Position numbers and translations under genes: made by a program. Shown here piece after piece: positions 32,464 to 44,842 of a DNA stretch of 64,000 nt. The stretch is taken from positions 248,001-312,000 of the forward strand of contig NW_024881504.1 of the NCBI RefSeq assembly GCF_019059575.1, read 5' to 3'. The notes below the pieces were generated by a model. That model was not told the DNA's origin. It ran no database searches and saw nothing but the letters and a program-made list of their open reading frames with translations. Position 1 is the stretch's first letter; every line of letters begins with the position of its first letter. The DNA comes from Amphibalanus amphitrite. Taxonomy: Eukaryota; Arthropoda; Thecostraca; Balanomorpha; Balanidae.

Positions 32464-33335
32464 TTAAGACAAAAACGAAGCGCATACTTGAATTGTGACC
32501 TAGCCATTCGCAACTGGCTGTAGATGTAGCCCTGACGGGGCTTTCCAACCAGGGACCAAAGGGAGTAAACATCACCGAACAAGGTGTGTTTCTCCTCCAC
32601 AAACTCGGTCCAACCTGGGATTGTTCGCTTACAGCTACCATGCGCTCGTTTGGCCACAGTAGTAAGAGTAGCACTCTTAATAGCATCAATTATCGCTTCA
32701 TAATAACTATTGATAGCCTCTCTGTGGGCTACACTACAGTCAGTGGCAGCACAGAATATAGCCTCAAACGGTACATCAATATTAGACAATTGCTCCCTCG
32801 CAGCCATAGCAAAGTTGTTCAGACCAAGTTCGTCAACAGAAGACCAATCAACTACCCACCTAGGATCAGATTCAGCAGCCTCGTGTGAATCCGGGATAGG
32901 ATCGGTGGTCATGATTTCCAGATCACAACACACTGGGAAGTGGTCAGAACTCATAATCGACACATCAACCCTAACAGCACGAACGAGAGAGTAAAGACTC
33001 TTTGTACAGACTATGTGGTCAATCCAAGATTCTGTGCAACTGCCATCATTAGTATGAGTGATTGAACTCTGGGGCAATAACAACACATCAGCAATGCGTA
33101 AGTCTGTCTCATGAGAGAATGATTCAAGTTCAATTCCAAAGTCAGATTGCTTGATGATGTCAGCATTAAAGTCGCCTACAATGCAGACATTGGGTGAGTC
33201 AAAATCATCGATGATTCCTTTGAGCTTAGCTAGATAGTACACGTATTGATCAAAGTTTTGTCTCAAGTCATACGGAAGATAAACCCCAACGAGAAGCAGT
33301 TTGTGGCTACCTAAATTACATTCTAATCCAATAAT
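32464..33335 (-). pseudogene. LINE A ORF2, endonuclease segment (5'-truncated)
   Basis: The minus strand encodes VGVYLPYDL, VCIVGDFNAD and ESWIDHIVCT, then SSDHFPVCCDLE, characteristic of the AP-type LINE endonuclease. The first catalytic motifs (the Asn and Glu regions) are missing because the copy stops near 33335 against the 3' end of LINE B. The frame runs on into the connecting region up to ALRFCL at the T11 junction. Confidence 0.8.
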
Positions 33336-33466
33336 TATAGCTAATTATAGCTAATAGGAAGATTATGTTCTATAAAAGACTGCTGTGCAGCAACAATGCT
33401 ATAATTAAAGCGGTCCTGTCAAGTGAGATTGGCCGTGGAGGCATCCTGATCGAAGACTACCAGTGT

Positions 33467-33894
33467 CTACTCCGGCAGTATGGTCTCATGGGCCTCGAGA
33501 TCAGTTCTGCCAGTCGCTCTGATCTTGTAAATGTACTGCGCAGATCCCGACCAGTGACCAGCGCGCAGTTGGTGCACATCAACCGCCACCTCTCGTGGAG
33601 TAGTGCTGGGCAGCGGTGCGGGTAGGTGGCCGTCCATCAGCCGCCTATACCAGCCGTCCGGCCAATTGTTGATCGCCTCCTTTCTGGCCATCCGGGACGC
33701 CGCACGGGGTACACTGTGCGGACGTCAACCGGGACTTCCTGCTATGGAAGGGCGTCGGCTTCCTTGGCGATAGCGTCCACCCGCTCATTTCCCTCCAGCT
33801 CACAGTGGGACGGCACCCACTGGAGGTGGACACTTCGGTCCCCATCATCCACCAGTGCCGCCATGTGCTCCCAGATGGCGGCACCTAGCCCTCG
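33467..33894 (-). pseudogene. LINE B, RNase H C-terminal part and tail
   Basis: The minus strand reads LGAAIWEHMAAL, HLQWVPSHCELEGNERVDAI (last RNase H Asp region), then in another frame AVDVHQLRAGHW, a conserved segment after RNase H in I-group LINEs, ending at a stop at 33467. A frameshift separates the two parts around 33690-33740. Confidence 0.75.
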
Positions 33895-33898
33895 CCCG

Positions 33899-34780
33899 CA
33901 CATGGGGGGGGGGTTGCCACCACCACAGGTAGTCTTTCTGCTCTGCATTCCACATTTTTTTAGCTAGAGGCCTGATTTTTTGTATAGCTGCTCCTCTATC
34001 CTCTTTTAATATCCATTGAAAATTTCAAGTCTCTGTGGTTTTTGGTTTCGGAGATATGACCTTGTTTTTCAGGTCATGTCATGACCCAAATGACCAATTC
34101 TCAACATCTTGCGTTGACTATGGGCCTTGTGAGCTTTTGACACCCTGATTTCGGCCTTTTTTGCCAGTCTTACCTCCCACCTTTCATGGAACATGTTGTT
34201 CGACGATGTACAGATGTCAAGGTCAGGATCAAGGTCAACCTAGGTCATCTAAAATAATTGCGTTTTAGGCAAGCTGAATTTTATTTTCGTGAAGTTTTTT
34301 ACTGCATTTTTGGTAAAAGCTTCTCAGATCATGATTTCATGTAATATGGACACATAAACACTCGGTGCACACATCAGTATACACACAGACACACACAGAC
34401 ATACAAACACATATAATTGACCTTGACCTAACTTGACCTGAAACGACCTCAGCAGCAAAAATCTGGTCGGGTAGTGTGACAAAGAGGTTCTAGCTGGCCT
34501 GGCACCAGAAAACGGCATCGTCATCGGTATATGATAAGCAGCGCACTTGATATCCAACGGTGACCCAAAACAACAACATTTTTTAGTTTGACCTTACCTG
34601 GAAGGTCAATGACCGACCTGAGAAGGTAAAACTGGTATCATTGGATTCGTCTCTTCCCAAAGAATCTTTTTGGTCTTACAGCGAAGCTCTATCTCCAACA
34701 GGAACGAAATGGCGCTGGGGGGTGGCAACCCCCCCCCCATGTGCGTTCTAGGATGGGAAAATGGCATGTGCGGGCGAGGG
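33899..34780. mobile_element. T12: complete T element inside LINE B, CTAG duplication
   Basis: This 882-bp element begins CCCTCGCCCGCACATGGGG and ends with the inverted terminus GTGCGGGCGAGGG, flanked by CTAG at 33895-33898 and 34781-34784. Cores GGTTGCCACC and GGTGGCAACC agree. It is T-like in termini, hairpins and TGACCT content but has a different target. RNase H sequence of LINE B is continuous across a single CTAG (AAQTS before, LGAAIWEH after). Confidence 0.88.
34371..34420 (+). repeat. CA-rich simple repeat inside T12
   Basis: Impure ACACAC/ACAGACAC repeat of about 50 bp. Confidence 0.7.
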
Positions 34781-34784
34781 CTAG

Positions 34785-36865
34785 CTGGGACGTCTGGGCC
34801 GCTGGTCCTCCCCTCAGCGTCGCAAGTGACGCCTGTGAGTCGGAACATGTGATTATATCCTACGCGAGGGGTGGGTGCTCCAGGAATGTTGCACTGCCGT
34901 CTTCAGCGCCACCATCTCAGCCCGGTACTGAGCATATTTTCCCCGCCGCCTCTCGCAGAGCTTCCGTCGTTCCGTCTGGGTGCTCGATTAGGACCCCGGC
35001 ACCGCCATTCGTCACTCGTTCGGTCGCCGACCCGTCGGTCCAAGCCCACGTCGCACACTGGGGGAGCGCTCCCAGGCACGCCTCCGCAGCGCTTCGCCTC
35101 ATCGACGCGGTCGCTCCGATCGGGAGGGGGCCGATATCCAGGCGAATCGTCACGTTTTCCGTCGCTGTCCACGGGGGTGGCCTCGTGGCTAGGCGAGCCT
35201 CGACGGGCAGCTCCACGCCCACGAGGTCCCACACCGCTCTCCCTCGGTCTCTACATCCGTTCACGGACTTGAGGCGCGGCACGGGGGCGGCCTCCGCCAC
35301 GGCGTGCAGCGGGTCCTCCGGCGGGAGAGAGTGCTCTTTCGCCAGCAGGCGTGCTGCCAGAGCATCCCTCCTCGCCGCCATCGGCACGACGCCCGCCTCT
35401 GCTCTCACCGCGTGTCTCGGGGTGGAGATCGGACAGCCGGTGATTGTGCGTGCCGCCGCCAACATCTCCACCTCCAAGACGCCGAGATGCGTTGTCGCAG
35501 CCGCAGGCAGCCACGCCGCCGCCGCGTGTTCCATGGCGCCGCGGACGTATCCGTTTGCTACTGTCCAGGAGAGCCTTTCACCGAGCCCCCACGACCTTCC
35601 GGTGAACTGTCTGAGTTGGTTGATTCGTGGTCTTGTCTTCTTTGTAGACGACGGCAGTGCGGCCCGAAATGTAGGAGTCTGTCCAGTGTGACGCTCAGGA
35701 GGTCGAGGGTCTCCTGCGCCTCAACTGTGTTACCAGCTACCTTGATGCGGCAGTCCTTGGCGTCCTTGGCTTGCTGCGAAAGAACCAGGAGTTGGGTCTT
35801 CTCGCCGGGGATTCTCATCTTGGTTTCGCGCGTCCACCTTGTCAGCGCCTCGGCTGCCCTCTGGGCCCTCTCCCTCGCCACTTCAATAGTGTTGCCCGCG
35901 CAGAGCACCGCCGTGTCATCCGCGTACATGTAGGGTGTGCATCCGGGGATCTTCTTGATAACCTGGACCAGCGGCGCCGCCCACAACACAAACAAGCTGG
36001 GCGACAGCACGCTGCCCTGGGGTAATCCGGCGCCGAAAGATCCACTCACCAGAGAGAACCCCGCGAGCCTCCACTCTCGTCCTACGGTCCCTCAGCCACT
36101 GCCACACCCAGCGGACGAGGCACAGCGGCAGTCCCTGCTCGGTCAGGCTGAGCCGGAGGAGGCGGTGGTCCACTACATCATGCGCTCGGGCAAAGTCAAA
36201 AGCCACAAGGACGTATTTCTGTGCCACGCTTCCATCAGGCCTCCTCGCCGCCGTTCTTCGATCGACCGCCGGTCGCTGCCATCCGTCCTGCACCTCTTGG
36301 ACGAGGCGGCCGATGTTGTCCTCCACCGACCGCCCCGCTCGGAAACCCGTCTGTTCTGGAGGGAGCAACCCTCGGCTTTCCGCGAAGTAGGTAAGTCGGG
36401 CCAAGATCATGCGCTCCAACAGCTTGCTCAGGTTGCTGGTGAGTGCTATCGGCCTGTAGCTGCCCAAGAGCCTCTTGTCCTTGCCGGCTTTCGGAATCGG
36501 TATTACCGTCGCGACGCGCCACTCTTTCGGGACCTCTCCGGAGCTCCACGAACTGTTAAAGGTCCTGAGGAGTTCTTTCTTGGCGATCGGGCCGAGGTGG
36601 CGGAGCATCTCGTTGGTGATACCGTCGGCGCCCGGCGTTTTCTTCAGCTTCGTTTCCACGATCTGGGCGTTGAGCTCGGCTAGGGAGAAGGGCGCGCACA
36701 TCTCTGTTCGCCGGTCTCGGCACTCACATGTCCGTTCCGCCGGTCGAGGCAACTTGCGCTTTGCGGTGAGGTCGACCTTTTTGTTTCTAACATGACGCGA
36801 GACTTGTGCGCATGTCTTTACGAAGGCGTTAGCCTTCTGGTTGTCCGAAACCAGAAGCTGGAGCA
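34785..36865 (-). pseudogene. LINE B reverse transcriptase and RNase H N-terminal part
   Basis: From 36865 downward: PGADGITNEMLRHLG, SYRPIALTSNLSKLLER, TGFRAGRSVEDNIG, motif A AFDFARAHDVV, then after a frameshift near 36040 motif B GLPQGSVLSPSLF and motif C MYADDTAVLC. A further shift near 35600 leads to the connection region, then RNase H: WAWTDGSATE, YRAEMVAL and SDSQASLATL in shifted frames. The Asp-Glu-Asp residues of RNase H are recognisable. This is a decayed copy, strikingly GC-rich compared with its surroundings. Confidence 0.8.
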
Positions 36866-36985
36866 TTCCACGATAGATCGTACCACTTTTTCCAATTTGA
36901 CACCCTCATCTTTCGGATTTTAACGATAATTGGTCCAAGGGGTAATCAGGGGCTCTGAATCCCCCTGTGACCGGAACTGTCGGCA
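36866..36985. repeat. Fragment resembling the terminus of the 44.8-47.1 kb inverted-repeat element
   Basis: GCATTCCACGATAGATCG at 36866-36883 matches 44848-44865 exactly, and the following sequence is loosely similar. It separates LINE B from LINE C. Confidence 0.5.
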
Positions 36986-38419
36986 GCCCTGCAGAGGATG
37001 GGATCTTCCCGAGCCTGCGGTCCAGACGGCATCACCATCGAGATGCTGAGGCTGACGTTTGCTGTAACTGGTCCCCATATCTTACATTTGATAAACACGT
37101 GCATTACAAAGTGTGACATGCCTAGCGAATGGAAGTGTGCTGCTGTTGTGCCCCTGCATAAGAAAGGTGACAAATTGGACCCTAGTAATTACAGACCAAT
37201 CTCCATCATTCCGGTTGTAGCAAAACTGTGTGAACGAGTAGTTTGCTCCCAGCTGATGGAATATCTTGTGAGTCACCATGCATTATGCCCACAGCAGTAC
37301 GGTTTCCGACCCGGCATGTCGACGGAGGCGGCTATGCTCGACGCGGTCACATTCGCCACTCACAACATCGACAGAGGCTTCGTGACGTCACTGGTGACAG
37401 CTGACACATCCAAAGCCTTCGACAGCGTCGAGCATGGCCGTCTCCTCGACAAGCTGGGTTGGTATGGTATCCGACCGGATTGGTTCGCTGAGTGGTTACG
37501 GGGCCGCGCACAAACTATAGGGTCCTCAAGCGCGGTGAAGGTGACGCATGGCGTCATTCAGGGATCCGTCTTGGGTCCTGTCTTGTTCCTCCTCTTCACT
37601 AACGACTTTGTACAGCATATGACCCACGGCAAGGTAGTTATGTACGCTGATGACGTTCAGTTCCTTGACGCTGACTCTCCTATCAACGTTCAGGCCCTTA
37701 AATCCCGAGTCGAATGCAATCTCTCTCTGGCAATGAAATGGTTTACTCAAAACAGGCTAAAAATAAACCAATCAAAAACTGAAATGATCATTCTCAAATC
37801 CATCCGCCAGGGTATGGATACCAGTTTTTCGGCCTACTTTGGTAATGACGAAATTTCACCGTCTTCAAGCGTCAAGGTCCTGGGCGTCACCGTCGACTCC
37901 CACCTGACCTGGGAGAAACATGTCACCGCCATCGTCCAACGCTGCAACCTGATATTGATCAGTCTCGCTCGGCTGCGCAACAGAGTCCCTAAATCCACGA
38001 AGCGCATTCTCATAGAAGCGCTTGTATTCCCGCATATACAATACTGTATCAGTGTTTGGGGAAGCTGCAACGTTACCCAGAAAAAGCGCATTCAGAAAAT
38101 AATCAACTTCGGTGCTCGCATAGCGTGTGGCCTGAGCCGGCGCGAACATGTAACCCCAGCACTGCAGGAGCTAGCCTGGAAATGTGTTGACGACCTGATT
38201 TGCGATCATGATCTCACCATTGTACGACATCTGCTGACCTCAGCTAACGCCCCTGAGATCTTGCGTAATAAGCTGGTCTTAAGAGCTGACGAGTCTACCA
38301 GATGTACAGTCACCAGCAGTTGCTACCCATCACCCCCGGACGGCGGGGGAGCAAGCTACCACCGCCCCTGCGAGACTAGCGCCGCCATGCGCCAAGAAGT
38401 AGAAACACCACGTGACTGA
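36986..38419 (+). pseudogene. LINE C: 5'-truncated reverse transcriptase
   Basis: An open frame of 473 residues (from 36998) starts inside the RT fingers (ACGPDGITIEML). It shows SNYRPISIIPVVAKL, YGFRPGMSTE, motif A region TADTSKAFDSV, motif B GVIQGSVLGP, motif C VMYADD, and VKVLGVTVD followed by WGSCNVTQKKRIQK. These are CR1/Jockey-type features. Family sequence ends near 38290 (RADESTR); the last 40 codons look unrelated, so the 3' end is truncated too. There is no endonuclease. The frame is uninterrupted, so the fragment is not old. Confidence 0.8.
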
Positions 38420-39152
38420 GGCCACGTGAGGGCAGGGTCACGTGATGGAGGGGCGGAGCATAGTAGCTTTTGCGCCCGACACTAACTGAAATGCGGCGCT
38501 GTGATTGGGCGCCTTAGCATGAATGAAGCCCCGGCGCCAGAATCAGCCGTTCGCCTTATATGGAAAGTGAGCCTTCGCGTTTCACTGTTCTGTATTGGTT
38601 TGAGAGCCGCGGCACCATACGAATTGTGAGCCCCTTTGAACAGGTCACCGCCCGAGGCACTGAGGCGACGGCTGTGCCGGGTAAAGTCTAGCCTGGTGGG
38701 AGAGGTGGGCCAGGGAAAGTGCGATCGAGCGGCCACTGGGACGTGGATTGGCATTATCCAACCGCGACAAACGATGTGAGCAGCCTCTTCTCGTGTCATA
38801 GACAGTGTCTATGACACGAAAAGCTAGACAGACAACGTGGGCAGTGCCCAATCAAAAGCTACTAAACGATCCAGTTAAGAAGTTGGCGAGGTAGCCAGAC
38901 CAAATAAAAAGCTTTTAATTCGATTTTGGTTGACAAATGACATACAAGCCCGCTGTGATGGACCAAAAAAGGAGCGGAACAGTTCATACAACTTCTGAAA
39001 AGCTCAACAATTTAAAAATTCAAAAGTTAAATGTTAAACTTCAGCCTCCATGTTTAAACTCTGGTCCGGCGCTGGCAGGAAGCTTATATTGCCACTTGCA
39101 ATTCCACTACGTTGTAATATAACCAATAGTTCTGTGAGAGCAGCAACTGAAA
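38420..39152. other. Unassigned sequence with GC box, ATTGG motifs and a palindrome
   Basis: GAGGGGCGGAGC near 38450, ATTGG (inverted CCAAT) at about 38505, 38595 and 38744, and CpG-rich sequence recall a promoter, but no gene is attached. A 29-bp perfect palindrome lies at 38791-38819. Confidence 0.35.
38791..38819. repeat. 29-bp perfect palindrome
   Basis: TCGTGTCATAGACA, one centre base, then its exact reverse complement. Confidence 0.9.
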
Positions 39153-39702
39153 GCCCCGTTGGAGGGGGGGGGGGGAAGGGTGGCGCGAAACGGCCCCCTC
39201 TCTCCTTTTCAGTCGATATCTCCTAAAGTATAGCAAATGTCGCCACCAAACTTTCAAGATCCCTCCGGGTATCATTTTTACACCTTGTGACCAAATGTTT
39301 CCAGAGCTCTTATAAAAGGTTAGTCACAAATGACGTCAGAGGGATGTCATGTTCTGTCATTTTCGACCCAATAAAAGGTTTAGCGGGAAGAGCTGTCACG
39401 CTTACAGTTTTGAAGATAACGAAAAATATTCAAGATAAAAAAGATGTAAAATAAATAGCGCTACCAAACTGCTAACTCTTATTAATCGGTGAAAAATGCG
39501 ACCTTTGACCTGACTTGTGACGTCATGGGTTGCACCTAGGTCAACGAAACCTGGTAACAAGGTAGTTCCCTGGTGGGGCTATCGAACGCTCTTTGAATGT
39601 TCAAAATCGGTCGGTAACTTTCCGAGATCTCAGGTGAAAGGCGAAACGGCTGCACCACCCGATCAGGTGGTAGGGTCTGCCAATAGCCCAAGGGGGCGCG
39701 GA
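39153..39702 (+). mobile_element. T13: diverged, shortened T element (T21 subfamily)
   Basis: Left part (CGATATCTCCTAAAG...CGCCACCAAACTTTC) and right part (CTTTCCGAGATCTCAGG...GGGGGCGCGG) align to the two ends of T21 with many differences and a large internal deletion. No 4-bp duplication is preserved. Confidence 0.7.
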
Positions 39703-40252
39703 TTGTTTATTCACTCATACAGTGTCATTTATTTTGAGAACACATTTCTCACGCCATGACATGGTCCTCTCGTAATAGAATGAGATGAGGAGAGTGTTTT
39801 TACTCCTCCTTATGCACGGCTCTAAGTGTCATTGAGCTATCAACTCTCACCGGTTTTCGGACAATGAAGTTCTTAGTTCATACTTTTATTTCAAACAATT
39901 GTCACTGTGCTAGTTTTATTCTTATACGTTTTTGAAAAAGCGCTGAAGAAGTCTTTGATAGACGAAACCGGTCCACTTATTCTTTTTCTAATTGTTTTTT
40001 GAATATATTCGTAGACTACTGGCTCTTTACTACAAAATTTGAAAATGTTTGGTATTACTTTGACCCGAACGATGTGCAGCTGAATTTTCCCCCTTGAATG
40101 ATTATGGACAGCTCGCGAAATTAACTTCAACCTAAACTACCGACAAGCAGAAGAAAATCCGATACAAGCCTACCTCAATCCTCTCACCTTATTCAACCGT
40201 TTAAACGTTAAAGGCATTTGTTCAGTCCGAGTCGCTATGTCGACCACCCGCG
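39703..40252. other. Unassigned AT-rich sequence
   Basis: Nothing recognised. Confidence 0.4.
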
Positions 40253-40256
40253 CCGT

Positions 40257-41163
40257 GCTGGGGGGGGGGGGGGGGGCGCTTTTATGCCCTTCCCCCCTCA
40301 GGTTTTTCGCGAATATCTCAAAAAACGGCGACGCGACGCGTAGCGTCATTCAAGGTCAGGTCACCAGGTAACGTCAAGTGACCTTACCTCAGAAAAAATC
40401 GAAAGCTCGCTGTAGCTAAACCGGCTGAGTGATCACTTAAAAACTTTCAGTAATTGCTTAGGGTAGCAGTAGGTATGTATAAAATGGATACCTCGGATTT
40501 TTTATGTCTGTGACCTAAGGTCAGGTCAATTTTGCGAGTGCTCCATTAGGTATAAGTCAATGGGATAAAATTCAAATGCGCCTCTTTTGGACGAATTTCG
40601 TTCTACACCCTCTCAAACATCAGTCCATAGGTATACATGACACACTGAATCGGAAAATTGCACCTGTGACCCCTGTGTGTGCCCCTGAGGTCATTTTAGT
40701 ACATAAAAGGTCTTCAGATGTTTTTTGACTTTTGACAGAGACGTGCTAGAGCGGTGAAAACACCGTTGATCTGAGGTCAAATTTGAGGTCAATCAGAGCG
40801 GTGCCCTCTGGGGGCTAAACCGTTGATCTGAGGTCAAATTTGAGGACATGTTGGCGAAAGAGCGTTAAAAGAGCTATAGTATGCGCTTTTCCGCGGCACT
40901 GTAGCTCTATTGGTTCCCGAGTTAGCCGTCGGGTGTTGAAAATCGTTGAAATCAACAAAATTTGACCTTTGATGAACCATGGTGACCTGACCTTTACCCT
41001 GACCTTAAAATGACCGAGCGTTTTCCTCCTTATTTTTGACGCTCTTTCGATTGCCGCTTACCGCGTGTCGCTACGTGGCCCAGGAGCCGAGTTAGACGGA
41101 GGGGCGTGAAACGCCCCCCCCCCAGCACTCGACGGGAAGTTCATGCCACCAACACGGCGCGGG
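40257..41163 (+). mobile_element. T14: T element related to T23, internally deleted
   Basis: The left end CCCGCGCCGTGCTGGG and right end CACGGCGCGGG are paired; TTAA follows at 41164-41167, but ACCA precedes the left end. Length 907 bp against 1180 bp for T23, with about 270 bp missing near 40780. The conserved CCATTAGGTATAAGTCAATGG-like core is present near 40541-40562. Confidence 0.8.
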
Positions 41164-41167
41164 TTAA

Positions 41168-42354
<1,187 letters not shown>

Positions 42355-42594
42355 ACTCGTGCGACCGAGAATGGACTATTGAATCTGCCTCGTGTTAGAA
42401 CCGAGCTCGCCCGCCGTGGCTTCCTTTTTCGTGCTAGTAAGGAATGGAATGGTGTTTAGTGGTTTTTAGTGTGCTTGTACTTTTGCTATGTGGTTTTAAC
42501 TAGATATTCTATTTTTATTTCGCATTGTATATGACGTGGAAGTCACAAAACCCATTGTATGGAGACTCCGAATAAACGTCTGTCTGTCTGTCTG
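42355..42594 (+). mobile_element. 3' end of a CR1-like LINE with (GTCT)n tail
   Basis: Codons at 42355-42459 read NGLLNLPRVRTELARRGFLF...EWNGV and stop, matching the conserved last segment of CR1/L2-type reverse transcriptase ORFs. A 3' untranslated region with AATAAA at 42571-42576 leads to a (GTCT)n tail at about 42578-42594. Everything upstream of this is missing. Confidence 0.75.
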
Positions 42595-43185
42595 ACAATT
42601 TCAGGCTTATCTGATGAGTAGTTTTTGAGTGATAGTGTATACCTAACATGTTTTGGATCTTGCGTTGCAGCGCCAAGTTTGGCGGGCTGTAACTCTAAGA
42701 CGGATAATCCAAATGCCAAATGCTATACAGCATTGAGCTTGCATTGAAACATAGAATAATATGCATTTTTAAATTTTTGAAATATTAACTATCTTTGATA
42801 TATAACACCTCGAGCTTCCTTTCATTTGCATTTTTATGCCTTTGGGACCAATTTTTTTTTTGAATCTTTATTTCTTAAAAACTCTTTTGGATCATTATTA
42901 AGTAGTATGCAAAAAATTGGGAAGGTGTTCTTTCTATAAATGTACAGGTCTCGCGGGTTTTAAGGGTAGGTTTTGCCTTTCCGGCTATATCTTTTTCGTC
43001 TTCATCTTTGTAGGCTTGAAGATGTGACCGATTTATTCGTATAGCTCCCTACCATGATTATGAAACAAGGTTTAACCGTATGCCGGATAGTTTCGGAGAA
43101 ATTTAAAGAAAACCTCAAAATCCGCCGTTTGGGGCATTCTGACCGCGGCTTCCCTGCAGTCGCCTATGACTACAGTGGTGCCACC
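42595..43185. other. Unassigned AT-rich sequence
   Basis: Nothing recognised. Confidence 0.4.
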
Positions 43186-43189
43186 CAGC

Positions 43190-43345
43190 GGGTAGGACGC
43201 TGAAACACAGAGGCATGAATGAACCCAGCGCGTAGTAAACGGTGAATGGAAGCGGGACTCAGCAGAGGCTATCACTGCGGCCCGCGCGCAGGGCGTCCTT
43301 GGACAACGGCCGAGCCCTCGGGCGGTGAGGGTAGAGGTCACGAGA
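43190..43345 (+). repeat. GC-rich dispersed repeat, inverted copy at 50085-50235
   Basis: The reverse complement aligns to 50085-50235, including GATAGCCTCTGC and CACCGTTTACTACGCGCT. Class unknown. Confidence 0.6.
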
Positions 43346-43500
43346 GCCCGGCGCTGTTTAGCGTGTAGGGAGGGGTGAGGCGCTCGCCGCCAGCCTTGTA
43401 GCTCGGCCGGTGTGGCATGTCTATGAAAGCAGGGGTTGGGTCGGTTGGGAGGAGCTGGAACAGGGTGATAGGTTTAGGCATAGAATACAATGGAATTGTG

Positions 43501-43675
43501 CTGAGGCCAGTGTTACCAATAGAAAAATAGCCGGCTGCCAGTATTTTTTAGAAGTCTCCCTCAAGGTCAACTAATAACCACTAAATATATAATAAATTAT
43601 AATCGGAAAAAGTAACCGCTATGGGCAAAATATTCTGGCAGCCGGCGATTTTGCTGTTGGTAAAACTGGCCTCAG
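43501..43675. mobile_element. 175-bp MITE with 41-bp terminal inverted repeats
   Basis: CTGAGGCCAGTGTTACCAAT at the left is inverted at the right end (ATTGG-type TTGGTAAAACTGGCCTCAG), and the arms extend to GCCGGCTGCCAG with about five mismatches. No obvious target duplication was seen. Confidence 0.8.
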
Positions 43676-44042
43676 ATAAACAAAAATATCTTTTGCTTAT
43701 TAAAATGCATCTATCATTACGAAATAATCCACAATTATTTATTGAGATAGATACAATGAAATGTATTTTCCCGATGTTACCGTTTTTATAACTTTTATTA
43801 TTTGCACTTGAAAGGACGGTCGAACGAACCCCTCCCCTCACTTTTCTCGAACAACTCGCCATAAAGTGGCGGATCGCATTCGCCACGTATGTCTATACAA
43901 AAAAATCGTAGCTGCCATAGATCGGCATAGATCGGCGGAAAATGGGATTTTGACAAATTGATGTCAATTGTGAATTTTTTCACCTTAAGTTTTCCAAAAA
44001 GTCGAGCTATTGATCTGATAATTGGCATTTCGATGGACCACG
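43676..44042. other. Unassigned sequence
   Basis: Nothing recognised. Confidence 0.35.
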
Positions 44043-44046
44043 TTAG

Positions 44047-44175
44047 CCCGCGCCCCGTAGGGCTATCGGCGGACCCTACCACCCGTGGGGGGGGGGCGTT
44101 TCGCCCCGCCCCCCAAGATCTCGGAAAGTTACCGGCCGATTTTCAAAATTTAAACGGCGTTGGATAGCCGGCCAG
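44047..44175 (-). mobile_element. T15: T-element terminus fragment (T21 subfamily)
   Basis: TTAG at 44043-44046 precedes CCCGCGCCCCGTAGGGC, then a CGTTTCG-core hairpin and AAGATCTCGGAAAGTTACC as in T21 reversed. Truncated at the GGAGTC repeat region. Confidence 0.75.
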
Positions 44176-44640
44176 GGCTGCAGAGTCGGAGTCGGAGTCG
44201 AAGTTATGACCGGAGTCGGAGTCGAAGTCGCCAAAATCTTACCGACTTCGACGCCGGGTTCGGAGTTAATTTGGCGTAGCCCAAAGTCATGCTCTACACA
44301 TGTTTGCTTGGAAATATTATGATCGTTGATGTTTCCAAACCAGACTTTGCCAAAGCTAAGGCAAGGTTTCTGTTTTGGACGATCATTTTCAGCCAAAAAC
44401 CAGAAGACCGGCTGTGCTAGAAACTGCTTATGGTACTGAATGCTATTTTTAGAGTATCTATAGCTGCGATGTAAGGTCATGGAACGCGCGATGATTGTCT
44501 CAGGCAAGACAAAAAGACCTCCGACATGAACTTTTCTATCATGATATGGACTTATAGGGAAATGCCCGGAGTCGGAGCTGGAGTCGGAGTCGGAGTCGGA
44601 GTGGGAGTCGATTTTTGAAGCCGGAGTATATTCGGAATAT
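44176..44640. repeat. GGAGTC-rich dispersed repeat
   Basis: (GGAGTC)n-type blocks at about 44176-44250 and 44565-44625 bracket less repetitive sequence. Pro-Thr open frames across them are artefacts. Confidence 0.65.
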
Positions 44641-44842
44641 TTTTCTCTTCAAGACTTTCTCGAAGTTTAGAAAACTTTCGGTTATTTTTGGAAAATAATA
44701 TGATGATTGCTGAAATAATATGCTTTAATGATAAACATCTTATTGTGTTACACATTTTTATCTATGTTCAAAACTGTAGGAGTGGCAGCTATTCCCGCAA
44801 AAGTTCTTTTTTTGTCGAAAATTGCAGACCTATGACGTTATT

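Larger units (their letters stand above)
24601..33340 (-). mobile_element. LINE A: minus-strand non-LTR retrotransposon split by Gypsy-1 and T11
   Basis: Three collinear minus-strand segments (32464-33335, 30017-31284, 24634-25045) encode endonuclease, reverse transcriptase and C-terminal region of one LINE ORF2. Gypsy-1 (25046-30016) and T11 (31285-32463) interrupt it. Across both insertions the frame is continuous once one copy of each target duplication is counted. The first part of the endonuclease is missing. Two nonsense codons make the copy inactive. Confidence 0.85.
33341..36865 (-). mobile_element. LINE B: minus-strand LINE with RNase H, split by T12
   Basis: Minus-strand reverse transcriptase, RNase H and C-terminal sequence run from 36865 to 33467, followed by about 120 bp of untranslated sequence and a short TTAGCTATAA-type repeat near 33340-33360. 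RNase H after RT indicates the I/R1 group. The copy is 5'-truncated within the RT fingers and has several frameshifts plus the T12 insertion. Confidence 0.8.

Noticed and set aside
34741-35691. Plus-strand 316-residue open frame in the GC-rich 35 kb region
   Set aside because: Antisense shadow of LINE B, whose minus-strand RT and RNase H motifs explain the region.
35937-36683. Plus-strand 248-residue open frame
   Set aside because: Antisense to the LINE B reverse transcriptase.
40253-41167. TTAA duplication for T14
   Set aside because: Only the right side has TTAA; the left side reads ACCA, so the duplication is not supported in this copy.
44552-44755. Pro-Thr repeat peptide
   Set aside because: Translation of the GGAGTC simple repeat.
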